Below, in pieces: positions 17,762-27,183 of a stretch of DNA of 64,000 bases. The position numbers were made by a program, and so were the translations under genes. Location of the stretch: assembly GCF_022867795.2 (NCBI RefSeq), contig NZ_CP107006.1, positions 4,836,001 to 4,900,000 of the forward strand, written 5' to 3'. The notes below the pieces were generated by a model that did not search any database, had not been told where the DNA came from, and saw nothing but the letters and a program-made list of their open reading frames with translations. This stretch comes from Chitinophaga horti. GTDB lineage: Bacteria; Bacteroidota; Bacteroidia; Chitinophagales; Chitinophagaceae. Each line of letters begins with the position of its first letter. Positions within the stretch are counted from its first letter, which is position 1.

Positions 17762-18484
17762 ATGCGCATTGAAGATATCATCCTGTTTGAGAACGATGAC
17801 TTTATAGCATTGAATAAACCGTCCGGACTACTCACCATCCCGGACAGGCACGACAATGAACTTTCGTCCCTGCAGGGCATGCTAAAGAAGAAATACGAAC
17901 AGATCTACACGGTACACCGCCTCGACCGCGATACCAGTGGCCTGATCCTGTTTGCCAAACACGAAGCAGCCCATAAATTCCTTTCCCAGTTATTTGAATC
18001 GAGAGGCGTACAGAAGTTTTACCTGGGGCTTATTAACGGCGAGCTTCCAAATGATAAAGGCAGCGTAGACCAGCCGATTATGGAACATCCCGTACAAAAG
18101 GGTAAAATGGTGACCAATGCAAAAGGCCGCCCGTCGCTTACCGACTACGAAGTGCTGGAAAACTTCAGCCTTTACAGCCTGGTGAAACTGCAGATACATA
18201 CTGGTCGTACGCACCAGATCAGGGTGCATATGAAATACCTGGGTCACCCCATCGCGGTAGATGAACTGTACGGAACAGCGACGCCCATTAAACTGTCGGC
18301 TATCAAGAAGAAGTTCAAACTGGGGAAACATACGGAAGAAGAACGGCCGATGCTGAGCCGCCTGGCCCTGCACGCTTTCGAGTTGCGGTTTAAAGACGCT
18401 CACGGAACGGATCATGCGCTGCAAGCCCCATTGCCAAAGGATATGCAGGCAGTGCTGCAACAGCTCCGTAAACACAAGGCATAA
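17762..18484 (+). CDS. pseudouridine synthase, RluA family
   Basis: This 240-residue protein has the RluA signature HRLDRDTSGL (catalytic Asp), the early LNKPSGLLTIPD motif, and the binding motif HTGRTHQIRVHM. It has no S4 domain, as in RluA itself. It isomerises uridine in rRNA or tRNA; the site cannot be told from sequence. It lies 51 bases after the RluB-like gene, but a terminator intervenes. Confidence 0.92.
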   Translation: MRIEDIILFENDDFIALNKPSGLLTIPDRHDNELSSLQGMLKKKYEQIYTVHRLDRDTSGLILFAKHEAAHKFLSQLFESRGVQKFYLGLINGELPNDKGSVDQPIMEHPVQKGKMVTNAKGRPSLTDYEVLENFSLYSLVKLQIHTGRTHQIRVHMKYLGHPIAVDELYGTATPIKLSAIKKKFKLGKHTEEERPMLSRLALHAFELRFKDAHGTDHALQAPLPKDMQAVLQQLRKHKA

Positions 18485-18513
18485 AAAAAACGGGGAAAAA
18501 TCCCCGTTTCGTA
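18483..18513 (-). terminator. terminator of the peroxiredoxin gene (possibly bidirectional)
   Basis: The stem AACGGGGA / TCCCCGTT is followed on the minus strand by eight T. On the plus strand it also lies directly after the RluA-family stop codon. Confidence 0.8.
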
Positions 18514-18577
18514 AAATCAAAAACCAACCATTAAAAAAACAATTCAGGGGGTGTTACGCCCCAATATTTTGTAAACC

Positions 18578-19213
18578 TTATTTGTTGGGCTGAGGTGTTG
18601 TTCTCAGGTAAGGTTTAATAATTTTATGTCCTTTCGGGAAGCGGTTCGGAATTTCTTCCGTTGGTACCGCAGGTACTACAATCACATCTTCACCATCTTT
18701 CCAGTCGGCCGGTGTGGCCACGCTGTATTTAGCGGTAAGCTGCAGGCTATCGATTACTCTCAGCACTTCTACGAAGTTTCTGCCGGTAGAGGCAGGATAA
18801 GTGAGGGTAAGTTTCACCTTTTTATCAGGACCGATCACAAACAGGGAGCGAACGGTAAATGTTTCAGAAGCATTCGGATGGATCATGCCGTAGAGGTTCG
18901 CTACGGTACGGTCTTCGTCAGCAATGATCGGGAAAGTAACGTCGCAGCTTTGCGTTTCGTTGATATCGCCTACCCATTGTTTGTGTTTGTCGAGTGGGTC
19001 AACGCTTAATGCCAGCACCTTCACATTGCGTTTTTCAAACTCGCCGTTCAGGAGGGCCGTTTTTCCCAATTCAGTTGTGCAAACAGGTGTAAAATCTGCG
19101 GGATGAGAGAACAGGATACCCCAGCCTTCGCCCAGGTAATCGTAGAAATCTATTTCGCCATTAGTGGTCTGAGCCTTGAAATTTGGAGCTATATCACCTA
19201 ACCTTAAACTCAT
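18578..19213 (-). CDS. 1-Cys peroxiredoxin (Prx6 type)
   Basis: The 211-residue protein has the peroxidatic motif PVCTTELG near residue 44 and the long C-terminal domain of the Prx6 subfamily (PADWKDGEDVIV...FPKGHKIIKPYLR). It reduces hydrogen peroxide and organic peroxides in the cytoplasm. It stands alone between a terminator and a 435-base spacer; a TATTTTTG box lies 21 bases before the ATG. Confidence 0.92.
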   Translation of the reverse strand: MSLRLGDIAPNFKAQTTNGEIDFYDYLGEGWGILFSHPADFTPVCTTELGKTALLNGEFEKRNVKVLALSVDPLDKHKQWVGDINETQSCDVTFPIIADEDRTVANLYGMIHPNASETFTVRSLFVIGPDKKVKLTLTYPASTGRNFVEVLRVIDSLQLTAKYSVATPADWKDGEDVIVVPAVPTEEIPNRFPKGHKIIKPYLRTTPQPNK

Positions 19214-19648
19214 GTCATATCAGTTTTACGGTATCAAAAATACCAATTTCCTATAAATATTATAGACTTATCAGCCTTTTTTTCCAGTTTTTTTTGATGA
19301 ATGGAGCCATGATATTGCAGTGTAGCCAACCACCCCTTGCCAGCAGGGCGTTTCAGGGCGACTTCACCTCCAAAAAGGAGGTATTTCAAGCAAAAAAACT
19401 TTCAGATATTTTTATGGCTAATGCTTTCCCGAAAAAAGCGGCCCCGGACTTTGTAGCAGTAAAAAAAGAAGAATTTTGGGGTACGTTCATATGATCGTCC
19501 GGGGCCGGATAAGCTGATGATTGCGGAACGTGGTGGTCTTTAGAGGGCTTCATTGGGTAACAAACAAGGGCATTTTGGGGATGAACAAACAATGCCACGC
19601 ACCGCAATCATGTTACTATTTTTAAGTTCTTTAGTGTCAGGTCAGCGA
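19214..19648. other. intergenic region without a supported gene
   Basis: It holds the peroxiredoxin upstream region and an 11-base perfect inverted repeat (19439-19449 with 19497-19507, 47-base loop). Short frames on both strands look non-coding. Confidence 0.6.
19235..19242 (-). promoter_or_regulatory. candidate -7 box for the peroxiredoxin gene
   Basis: The minus strand reads TATTTTTG, 21 bases before the start codon. No clear -33 element was found. Confidence 0.4.
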
Positions 19649-20242
19649 TTAGTTCCCTTCCTGCTTCCAGGCGTAGTAAGCAAGGGTGAACTTCACATCG
19701 TCGGTCAAAGCGGCGTCCTGGCGGGCAGACGCTTCGTCAAACTCCAGTTCCAGGTAACCGAGGTACAGTGAATAACACTGTGCCAGCTGACTCATGCAGT
19801 TACCGATTTCCTCCGTGTAAGGTGCGGCAGGCGCTGGCAGTACTTCGGCACTGTCGATATAAAAACAATATTCATTTACATAATCAACCCACTCATCTTC
19901 GCGGGTATAGTGTGGTTTGGAAAGGCTGAAGCGGATGTTATCGAACACCACTGGTGCGCCGAACTGTGCTTCGAGATCGATCAGTTCAGGACCATCCTGC
20001 ATTTGTTCCAGCTTCTGAACGATCGCCATTTGCACGGCTTCGCTCTTTTCTTCCATCGCGCGGAACATGTTATTGAGTACCTCGTAGTTGGTTACGAAAT
20101 CACAACGCTTCCAGCCATCGGCTGTTTGCAGGTAACCCCATATCGTAAGATAATGGGAGTTGTCAAGTATGATCTGGCCTACAGAGATGGCCGCTGCTTC
20201 CTGAACCCTTGCTATTTGTGTTGTTACCTTTTTCATATTCAT
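19649..20242 (-). CDS. hypothetical cytoplasmic protein
   Basis: This 197-residue acidic protein starts MNMKKVTTQIARVQEAAA (ATG 20242; ATG 20236 also possible). No signal peptide, membrane helix or catalytic motif is evident. It has aromatic-rich segments (HYLTIWGYLQTADGWKRCDFV) and a C-terminal helical half (MSQLAQCYSLYLGYLELEFDEA). I do not recognise the family. A -7 box TACTTTTG 17 bases upstream supports expression as a single gene, divergent from the WYL regulator. Confidence 0.75.
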   Translation of the reverse strand: MNMKKVTTQIARVQEAAAISVGQIILDNSHYLTIWGYLQTADGWKRCDFVTNYEVLNNMFRAMEEKSEAVQMAIVQKLEQMQDGPELIDLEAQFGAPVVFDNIRFSLSKPHYTREDEWVDYVNEYCFYIDSAEVLPAPAAPYTEEIGNCMSQLAQCYSLYLGYLELEFDEASARQDAALTDDVKFTLAYYAWKQEGN

Positions 20243-20259
20243 TTCGATTAAGAACAATA

Positions 20260-20267
20260 CAAAAGTA
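20260..20267 (-). promoter_or_regulatory. -7 box for the hypothetical gene at 19649-20242
   Basis: The minus strand reads TACTTTTG, 17 bases before ATG 20242. It excludes the longer TTG-initiated reading as the main start. Confidence 0.45.
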
Positions 20268-20377
20268 TAGGGTCGTTACGCACAGGATTTGCGTGGTAAA
20301 TTCTCATCAGAAAAAATTGAAAAAAAATACGCTCCCGGTCAAATTGCCTTACTTTTAGACTTCAAATTTTAGCCTGT

Positions 20378-21382
20378 ATGCCTAAAAACAAGGACGCCCT
20401 TTCCCGCTACAGATGGATAGACGAGCGCCTGCGCAACAAGCGCCTCCCCAGGCCTACCCTGGAAGACCTTATCAGGTACGTATCCGACAAAATGGATTCG
20501 GACATCTCTATGCGCACGATGCAGAAAGACATCCAGGATATGCGCAGCGACAGGGAACTCAATTACATGGCCCCTATCGAATACGACCGCAAAACCAAGG
20601 CTTATCATTATACAGATGACAGCTTTTCGATCAGCAGCATCCCTATCGATGAAGCAGATCTGCAGGGACTGGAAATCGCGATCGGCATACTGGAGCAATT
20701 TCGCAGTCTGCCCGTTATTCAACAGTTCGAAGACGCTATCCTGAAAATCGCCGCAGGCCTTAAAATGAACAGGGAGAACCTGGAAAACCAGGGTCTCATC
20801 AAATTCAGCCGCGCGAATCAATATAAAGGAGCCGAACACATCGCCACGATCGTGGACGCGATCAAAAACCTGGAGGTAATCCGCATCGCATACCAAAGCT
20901 TCGGCCGCAACGAACCGAAAGAACATTGGGTGGAACCATATCATGTTCGCGAATACCAGCATCGTTTCTACCTGATCGGTAAAAGTCAGAAAGAACGGGA
21001 AGGCGTATTGCTTACGTTTGCGCTGGACCGCATGGTAGAAATATGGCCGACGAACAAACACTTCGACCAGAAGAATTTCGACGACGCCAGTTATTTCCAG
21101 CACGCTATTGGCATTACGGTGCCTGTAGGCGCGCCCGAACTGATCGAGCTGTCGTTTACACCGTTGCAGGGTAAATATGTGAAGTCACAGCCTTTACATC
21201 CCACACAACAGACTACGATCGATAACGAGGAAGAATGCAGGGTAACGTTAAGTGTGGTGATTAACCCGGAGTTGCAGATGCTGCTACTCAGTTACGGGGC
21301 GAATGTGAAGGTATTGCAGCCAGCCTCGCTCGCACAGCGAATGGCAGCAGAAGCAGAAGCAATGCAGCAATTATACAAATAA
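20378..21382 (+). CDS. WYL domain-containing transcriptional regulator
   Basis: The 334-residue protein has an N-terminal winged-HTH-like region (about residues 1-60, RYRWIDERLRNKRLPRPTLEDLIRYV, MRTMQKDIQDMRSD) and a central-to-C-terminal WYL domain (AYQSFGRNEPKEHWVEPYHVREYQHRFYLIGKSQ). WYL regulators sense ligands, often nucleic acids or nucleotides, and many control DNA-damage or defence genes. Nothing nearby suggests a specific target; its divergent neighbour is an unknown 197-residue protein. A strong bidirectional terminator follows. Confidence 0.9.
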   Translation: MPKNKDALSRYRWIDERLRNKRLPRPTLEDLIRYVSDKMDSDISMRTMQKDIQDMRSDRELNYMAPIEYDRKTKAYHYTDDSFSISSIPIDEADLQGLEIAIGILEQFRSLPVIQQFEDAILKIAAGLKMNRENLENQGLIKFSRANQYKGAEHIATIVDAIKNLEVIRIAYQSFGRNEPKEHWVEPYHVREYQHRFYLIGKSQKEREGVLLTFALDRMVEIWPTNKHFDQKNFDDASYFQHAIGITVPVGAPELIELSFTPLQGKYVKSQPLHPTQQTTIDNEEECRVTLSVVINPELQMLLLSYGANVKVLQPASLAQRMAAEAEAMQQLYK

Positions 21383-21412
21383 AAAACGGCCGGTATATAC
21401 ACCGGCCGTTTT
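21383..21412. terminator. bidirectional terminator between convergent genes
   Basis: Twelve-base perfect arms (21383-21394 and 21401-21412, AAAACGGCCGGT and its complement) serve the WYL gene and the LolA-like gene. Confidence 0.88.
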
Positions 21413-21431
21413 CATATCTATTTGTTCCAGC

Positions 21432-22154
21432 TTACGCAGGCTTCTTGAAGATAGCCTCGTCGATGGGTTTGTTGATTTCCACTTTAGAAATGTTGAAGTT
21501 AACCGCCGGACCTACAGACTCCTGTGTGGTTACGTAAGGAAACACATATCCTTCGGGTGTTTTGCGGTAGTCGCTGGAAGTTACTTTCAGCGTGATGCTC
21601 TGTCCACCGGCGCTGATGTTTGTTTCGCTGCGCACTACGTAATAAGTGCTGGCATCGATGAAGAAAGTAGTAACGGTGCCGTCGGCATCGGTAACTTTTA
21701 GTTTAAAAGCTTCCTGGCCGTTGGTGGTTTCTTTACCAAGCAGTTCTACCTTTTTGTTTTTCTCTTTGTAATCCAGCAGTTCACCGCCGAGTGACAGGCC
21801 GCGTTTGGCTATTTTGTGCTGATCGGCGGGCATGTCCATAGGTGAGGTCATGTTCTGCACGGGCAGCAGCATCCAGCCGCCATCGGCTGTTACTACCTGT
21901 ATATTTTCCGTACCGTTGAATTCAAAATCGATGCGCATCGCCTTATTGTTGATCTGGCGAAGTTTAAGCGGCAGTTCTGCGCCGGGAACTTCCATGTTAC
22001 CTTCGAAATAAACGGAGTTCAATGCTTTCAATTTTTCAACGCCGCCCATTGCCTGGAGGTTTTTGGCAATCACTTCGTCGGCGGTCTGTGCTTTTGCTCC
22101 GATCACCGTAGTTAGTGTTACCAGCGAAAGGGCTAACATTTTAAGAGCTCTCAT
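21432..22154 (-). CDS. LolA-like outer-membrane lipoprotein-sorting family protein
   Basis: This 240-residue protein has a signal peptide (cleavage near AKAQ). Its start TADEVIAKNLQAMGGVEKLKAL and following beta-strand pattern resemble the Bacteroidota LolA-like/DUF4292-type folds that bind lipids or lipoproteins in the periplasm. There is no lipobox. True lipoprotein carrier activity is not established by sequence; many family members accompany peptidases or transporters. It appears to be a single gene. Confidence 0.75.
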   Translation of the reverse strand: MRALKMLALSLVTLTTVIGAKAQTADEVIAKNLQAMGGVEKLKALNSVYFEGNMEVPGAELPLKLRQINNKAMRIDFEFNGTENIQVVTADGGWMLLPVQNMTSPMDMPADQHKIAKRGLSLGGELLDYKEKNKKVELLGKETTNGQEAFKLKVTDADGTVTTFFIDASTYYVVRSETNISAGGQSITLKVTSSDYRKTPEGYVFPYVTTQESVGPAVNFNISKVEINKPIDEAIFKKPA

Positions 22155-22233
22155 AAATTCAATTTTAGAATGGTTTAATCAGGATGACGATGGCCATCCT
22201 GTTAAAGATAAGCAAAACCATTAGATTTACGCC

Positions 22234-23862
22234 ATGAACACTTTTACGCTTACCGCCAACCTGGTGGACATTCCGGGAAGAAAAACCTATCCTGCCCACA
22301 TCTCCGTTGAAAATGGCCTGATCCGCCATATTACTGCAGCAGAAAGTGCGACGGGATATGTATTGCCCGGCTTCATCGATGCGCATGTACACGTGGAAAG
22401 CTCTATGCTCATACCGTCGGAATTTGCACGTTTGGCGGTGGTGCATGGCACGGTAGCCACCGTATCGGACCCGCATGAAATAGCAAACGTACTGGGCGTA
22501 AAAGGCGTGGAATATATGTTGGAGAACGGTAAACAGGTACCTTTCAAATTCTGGTTCGGCGCACCTTCCTGCGTACCGGCTACCACCTTTGAAACCGCCG
22601 GCGCGGCAGTAACATCGGCGGATGTAGACGCGCTGCTGCAGCGGCCGGACATCGTTTATCTTTCGGAAATGATGAATTTCCCTGGTGTGTTGTTTGGCGA
22701 CCAGGAAGTGATGGCCAAGATTGCCTCCGCAAAAAAGTACGGCAAACCCGTAGACGGCCATGCACCCGGATTGCGTGGCGAAGACGCCCGTAAATACATC
22801 TCCGCCGGCATCAGCACCGATCATGAATGTTTTACTGCCGAAGAAGCGCTGGACAAACTGCAGCACGGCATGAAAATACTGATCCGCGAAGGCAGCGCCG
22901 CCCGCAACTTCGAGGCATTGATACCGCTGCTGGATGAGCACTATGCCAATATCATGTTTTGCAGTGACGATAAACACCCGGACAATCTCGAAGAAGGACA
23001 TATCGACGTACTGGTAAAACGTGCGCTGGCCAGGGGCAAAGATGTGTACAAGATATTACAGGCGGCCTGCATCAACCCCGTTAAACATTACCAACTGGAC
23101 GTAGGCCTGCTGCAACCCGGCGACCCGGCAGATTTTATCGTGGTAGATGATTTACAACAATTCAACATCCTATCTACTTACATCAACGGACAAAAGGTGG
23201 CCGAAGCTGGCAAAACGCTCATCAACAGCGTGCCTTCGGAACCTGTCAACTACTTCGACGCGAAGCCGCACCAGCCGTCTGACTTCATCCTATCCGCCAC
23301 AGGCGAATGTATCAAGGTAAAAGTAATGGAGGCTCTGGAAGGGCAGCTGATCACCAATTCGCTGGAAGCCACGCTGCCTGTCATCAACAATGCCATCATC
23401 TCAGACGTTACACAGGACGTGCTGAAGATAGCCGTCGTGAACCGCTACAAACCTGCGCCTGTCGCACTCGGCTTCATCCGCAATTTCGGTTTGAAAGAAG
23501 GGGCCATCGCGTCGTCGGTGGCGCACGACAGCCATAACATCATTGCAGTGGGTACGAACGACGAAGCGCTGTGCGAAGCTGTAAACGAGATCATTCGTTG
23601 CCAGGGCGGTATTACGGCTACAGGCGGCGCATCTACCCAAACACTACCTTTGCCGGTAGCCGGGTTAATGAGCAACCTGGACGGGTACGAAGTAGCGCGC
23701 CGGTACAGTGAGCTGGACAAAGCCGCCAAACAACTGGGCAGCACGCTGGACGCACCTTTTATGACATTGTCGTTCATGGCGCTATTGGTAATTCCGCACC
23801 TGAAACTCAGCGACCTCGGGCTGTTCGATGGCGATAAATTTGCCTTTACACCCGTGTATTAA
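22234..23862 (+). CDS. ade: adenine deaminase
   Basis: The 542-residue amidohydrolase has the metal motif DAHVHVESSM, SDPHEIANVLG and the family-specific C-terminal domain (GGITATGGASTQTLPLPVAGLMS). It deaminates adenine to hypoxanthine and ammonia in purine salvage. Length and motifs are complete. It lies divergent from the LolA-like gene; a TAGATTTA near-match to the -7 box stands 4 bases before the ATG. Confidence 0.95.
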   Translation: MNTFTLTANLVDIPGRKTYPAHISVENGLIRHITAAESATGYVLPGFIDAHVHVESSMLIPSEFARLAVVHGTVATVSDPHEIANVLGVKGVEYMLENGKQVPFKFWFGAPSCVPATTFETAGAAVTSADVDALLQRPDIVYLSEMMNFPGVLFGDQEVMAKIASAKKYGKPVDGHAPGLRGEDARKYISAGISTDHECFTAEEALDKLQHGMKILIREGSAARNFEALIPLLDEHYANIMFCSDDKHPDNLEEGHIDVLVKRALARGKDVYKILQAACINPVKHYQLDVGLLQPGDPADFIVVDDLQQFNILSTYINGQKVAEAGKTLINSVPSEPVNYFDAKPHQPSDFILSATGECIKVKVMEALEGQLITNSLEATLPVINNAIISDVTQDVLKIAVVNRYKPAPVALGFIRNFGLKEGAIASSVAHDSHNIIAVGTNDEALCEAVNEIIRCQGGITATGGASTQTLPLPVAGLMSNLDGYEVARRYSELDKAAKQLGSTLDAPFMTLSFMALLVIPHLKLSDLGLFDGDKFAFTPVY

Positions 23863-23897
23863 AATAAAACCGGGCTGCGGTTTAATCCACAGCCCGG
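23861..23897 (-). terminator. terminator of anmK (between convergent genes)
   Basis: An 11-base stem with one mismatch (23870-23880 with 23887-23897) is followed on the minus strand by TTTTATTTT. It may also serve ade on the plus strand. Confidence 0.75.
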
Positions 23898-23919
23898 CTA
23901 CTATTAATTTGTTATGTAA

Positions 23920-25023
23920 TCAGGATTGCCCCATCCACAAAGCACCGCCCACACTGCTGCGTGATGCACCTGTCACGGATGACAGCACATTTTCCTCCTG
24001 CCTCCAGCGTAATGCGCCGATAAGGGCCATGATGATGGCTTCCTTGTAAGCGACCGTCTGTTCGTCCGGCACCACCACATCAATGCCCAATTGTTCCAGT
24101 TTATCGTGGATCCGTTGTACCAGGAAGGTGTTAAATGCACCGCCGCCTGTAATCAGCAGTTTCCTGGCTGGCGTGGCAGGCGTTATACCTGGATGCACTT
24201 TCAGGATAGCTTCGTATACCTGTTGCGCGATATGCTCCACGTAGGTGCGCAGTTTACCTTGTATGGAGATCGAATGCTCCGCGATCATGGGCAGCACTAC
24301 GTCTGTCCCGAACTCGTTGGCGAGCGATTTAGGGTAAGATTGTCCGTAATAAGGCAAGGCATTCAGGCGGGCAAGCAAGGCTTCATCTACCACCCCATTT
24401 GCTGCCAGTGCGCCATTCTCGTCGTAAGCACGGCCGAGTTGCGACGCCAGGGCATTCAGCACCCGGTTAGCCGGACAAATATCAAAAGCAACAAAGTCGC
24501 CTACAGCTGTTTCGGAAGATATATTGGCGATACCGCCCAGGTTCAGCCAGGCGGCAAAGCCGGGCAGCAGCAGCTTTTCACCGATTGGAACGATAGGCGC
24601 ACCTTGTCCGCCCAGCGCTACGTCCATCGCACGCAGATCGCTGATAACAGGCAGGCCGGTTACCGCGCTGATCGCCGCACCGTCGCCCAGTTGGGCCGTC
24701 ATGCGTTGAGCGGGTTGGTGAAAAGTGGTATGGCCGTGCGAAGCGATGAAATGTACCTGGTGGTCCAGCTGATGTTGCTGAATGAAGGCGTTTACCTGCT
24801 CGCCCAGGTAGTGACCGTACGCGCTGTGCAACAGCATATAGTCCTGCGCCGGCAATTGCGTGGCGTTAGAAAGGCGTTGCAGCCATTCGGGGGAATAAGG
24901 CAGGCAGTCGGCTGCCAATATCTGGTAAGTCCATTGCCCGCGCACTTCCGTCAATTCTGCGAATACCACATCTAATCCATCGAGCGAGCTGCCAGACATT
25001 AAACCGATCACCTTATATACCAT
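23920..25023 (-). CDS. anmK: anhydro-N-acetylmuramic acid kinase
   Basis: The 367-residue protein starts MVYKVIGLMSGSSLDGLDVV, with the family's nucleotide-binding start, then NLGGIANIS, DICPANRVLN and C-terminal ITGGGAFN. AnmK cleaves and phosphorylates 1,6-anhydroMurNAc to MurNAc-6-phosphate in cell-wall recycling. A TACCTTTG -7 box at 25042-25049 lies downstream of an alternative in-frame ATG (25056) but upstream of 25023, so I use 25023. Confidence 0.93.
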   Translation of the reverse strand: MVYKVIGLMSGSSLDGLDVVFAELTEVRGQWTYQILAADCLPYSPEWLQRLSNATQLPAQDYMLLHSAYGHYLGEQVNAFIQQHQLDHQVHFIASHGHTTFHQPAQRMTAQLGDGAAISAVTGLPVISDLRAMDVALGGQGAPIVPIGEKLLLPGFAAWLNLGGIANISSETAVGDFVAFDICPANRVLNALASQLGRAYDENGALAANGVVDEALLARLNALPYYGQSYPKSLANEFGTDVVLPMIAEHSISIQGKLRTYVEHIAQQVYEAILKVHPGITPATPARKLLITGGGAFNTFLVQRIHDKLEQLGIDVVVPDEQTVAYKEAIIMALIGALRWRQEENVLSSVTGASRSSVGGALWMGQS

Positions 25024-25041
25024 TACTGTTCTTTTTTGTGG

Positions 25042-25049
25042 CAAAGGTA
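25042..25049 (-). promoter_or_regulatory. -7 promoter box for anmK
   Basis: The minus strand reads TACCTTTG, 18 bases before ATG 25023. Its position inside the longer possible reading frame decides the start. Confidence 0.5.
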
Positions 25050-25144
25050 AATTCATTGGCGGAAGAAAGTTTGAAAAAAATGACCACGGTTTATGGAATA
25101 CGCCCTTTCGCCTGCATCCTGCTCACAGATCAAAAGAACATTCC

Positions 25145-27052
25145 ATGAAAAAGTTACTCGCCACCCTGCTGGTCATCAGTGCTGCCTGCGCCTCTTTTGC
25201 GCAAAGCCGTCCTGCTGCCAATACCTCGCAACCGCTCACTCGCGTAGTGACGGGCATTGTTTACGACGAACTCGGGCAGCCTATAGCCGGCGCTTCGGTG
25301 CGCATTAACGGCACACAATCGGGTTCCACTACCAGTCCGACCGGAGGGTACAAACTCACGGTGCCACGGAAACGCACCATCCTGGATGGCACTTTCCTCG
25401 GTTATAATACGCAGTCCATTACGTTGCCAGACGGTAAGCGGGATACCACGATAAACTTCACACTCAGCCCTGCCACCCAAATGTTGCAGGATGTGGTGGT
25501 GGTAGGCTACGCCACGCAGCCCAAAAGGGCGATCACCGGCAGCGTAAGCACTATCGCAGCCGCGGAAATGAGCCACAGCCGCAAGAGTAAACAAATGGCG
25601 CCCCCCGCGCCGAGGTTTAATACAGAAGATTACAGCGGCATCCAGGAAAACATCTTTCACCAGGTGAAGAAGCAACCATTAAGCACCTTTTCGTCTGATG
25701 TGGACAGGGCATCCTATTCCAACGTTCGCCGTTTCCTGAACCAGGGCATGATGCCACCTATAGATGCGGTGCGCACCGAAGAACTGATCAACTATTTCGA
25801 TTACAAATACACGCCTCCCACCACCGCCGATCCGGTAGCGATCCATACAGATATGGCTATATGTCCGTGGAACAGCGACAACCGCCTCGTGCGCATTGGC
25901 ATACAGGGCAAAATTGTAGATGTAAAAGCGCTGCCTGCCTCCAACATTGTATTCCTGCTCGACGTATCCGGCTCCATGTCGGACCAGAACAAGCTGCCGC
26001 TGGTGAAACAGGCGTTGACCGCGCTGGTAGGACAATTACGCCCGAAAGACAAAGTGGCGATCGTCGTGTATGCCGGGGCGGCCGGGCTGGTATTGCCTTC
26101 GACTTCCGGTGACGAAAAGATGAAGATCCTGGATGCATTGAACCGGCTGGAAGCAGGCGGCTCTACCGCCGGTGGCGCAGGTATCGAACTCGCTTACAAA
26201 GTAGCAGTCGAAAACTTTATCGAAAAAGGGAATAACCGCGTAATCATCGCGACCGACGGCGACTTTAACGTAGGTGCCTCCAGTGATGGAGAGATGCAGC
26301 GACTGATAGAGGCCAAACGGGAAACCGGCATATTCCTGTCTGTACTGGGCTTAGGCATGGGCAATTACAAAGACAATAAGCTGGAAACCCTGGCGGACAA
26401 AGGGAACGGCAACTATGCCTACATCGATAACTTCGAAGAAGCACGTCGCATTTTCGTTACAGAGTTTGGGGGTACACTGTTTACCATTGCGAAAGACGTG
26501 AAACTGCAGGTGGAGTTCAACCCGGTGATGGTACAGTCGTACCGCCTCATTGGCTACGAAAACCGCGTGTTGCAGGACGAAGACTTTAACAACGACAAAA
26601 AAGATGCGGGTGATATGGGGGCAGGGCATACCGTTACGGCCTTATACGAGATCGTGCCCGCCGGGGGCAGAGTGGCACCGAATGAAATTGACCCGCTGAA
26701 GTACCAGGAGTACATCCCCACGAAAGCCAGGGACGCCAGGAACGAGGTGCTGACTGTAAAGGTGCGTTACAAACAACCAGAAGGGCGTAAAAGCATCCTT
26801 TTAAGCAAAGTACTCACCAGCAATATGCAAAGGATAGACGCTGCACCGGCAGACTTTCGCATGGCGGCAGCAGTAGCCGAGTTCGGGATGCTGTTGCGTA
26901 ACTCCGAATTTAAAGGTAAATCAAGCTACGAACATGTGCTGCAGCTAGCTACCACGGCCAAGGGCGAGGATACGGAGGGATACCGTGCCGAGTTTATTCA
27001 GCTGGTTAAAAAGGCCGCTTTGCTGAAACCAACAGTGGCCATGGCAGATTAA
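25145..27052 (+). CDS. vWA domain protein (YfbK type) with SusC-like N-terminal region
   Basis: The 635-residue exported protein has a signal peptide (to about residue 19), a carboxypeptidase-regulatory-like beta-sandwich (36-108: VTGIVYDELGQPIAGASVRI) and then DVVVVGYATQPKRAITGSV (116-134), the motif that normally opens a SusC TonB plug. Instead of a barrel, a YfbK N-terminal segment follows (TFSSDVDRASYSNVRRFL) and a vWA domain with MIDAS DVSGSMS (about 269-275) and TDGDFN. The C-terminal part is the DUF3520-like YfbK tail. It probably acts in periplasmic or surface protein interactions; partners are unknown. It seems monocistronic. Confidence 0.88.
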   Translation: MKKLLATLLVISAACASFAQSRPAANTSQPLTRVVTGIVYDELGQPIAGASVRINGTQSGSTTSPTGGYKLTVPRKRTILDGTFLGYNTQSITLPDGKRDTTINFTLSPATQMLQDVVVVGYATQPKRAITGSVSTIAAAEMSHSRKSKQMAPPAPRFNTEDYSGIQENIFHQVKKQPLSTFSSDVDRASYSNVRRFLNQGMMPPIDAVRTEELINYFDYKYTPPTTADPVAIHTDMAICPWNSDNRLVRIGIQGKIVDVKALPASNIVFLLDVSGSMSDQNKLPLVKQALTALVGQLRPKDKVAIVVYAGAAGLVLPSTSGDEKMKILDALNRLEAGGSTAGGAGIELAYKVAVENFIEKGNNRVIIATDGDFNVGASSDGEMQRLIEAKRETGIFLSVLGLGMGNYKDNKLETLADKGNGNYAYIDNFEEARRIFVTEFGGTLFTIAKDVKLQVEFNPVMVQSYRLIGYENRVLQDEDFNNDKKDAGDMGAGHTVTALYEIVPAGGRVAPNEIDPLKYQEYIPTKARDARNEVLTVKVRYKQPEGRKSILLSKVLTSNMQRIDAAPADFRMAAAVAEFGMLLRNSEFKGKSSYEHVLQLATTAKGEDTEGYRAEFIQLVKKAALLKPTVAMAD

Positions 27053-27183
27053 CTTTTTCCGTTAGGATGTGTCTTCTATATACCGGGGCGGCCTTCAGGC
27101 CGCTTCTTCTTTTTAAAACAACACGTATTTTGCAGCCGAATTGGCAATAAAGTGGTATTTTGAAACGGTAAAACGGTGTTAGC

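Noticed and set aside
19183..19494. Plus-strand frame of 103 residues in the 19.2-19.6 kb spacer
   Set aside because: Starts antisense to the peroxiredoxin gene, has no recognisable pattern and low-quality composition.
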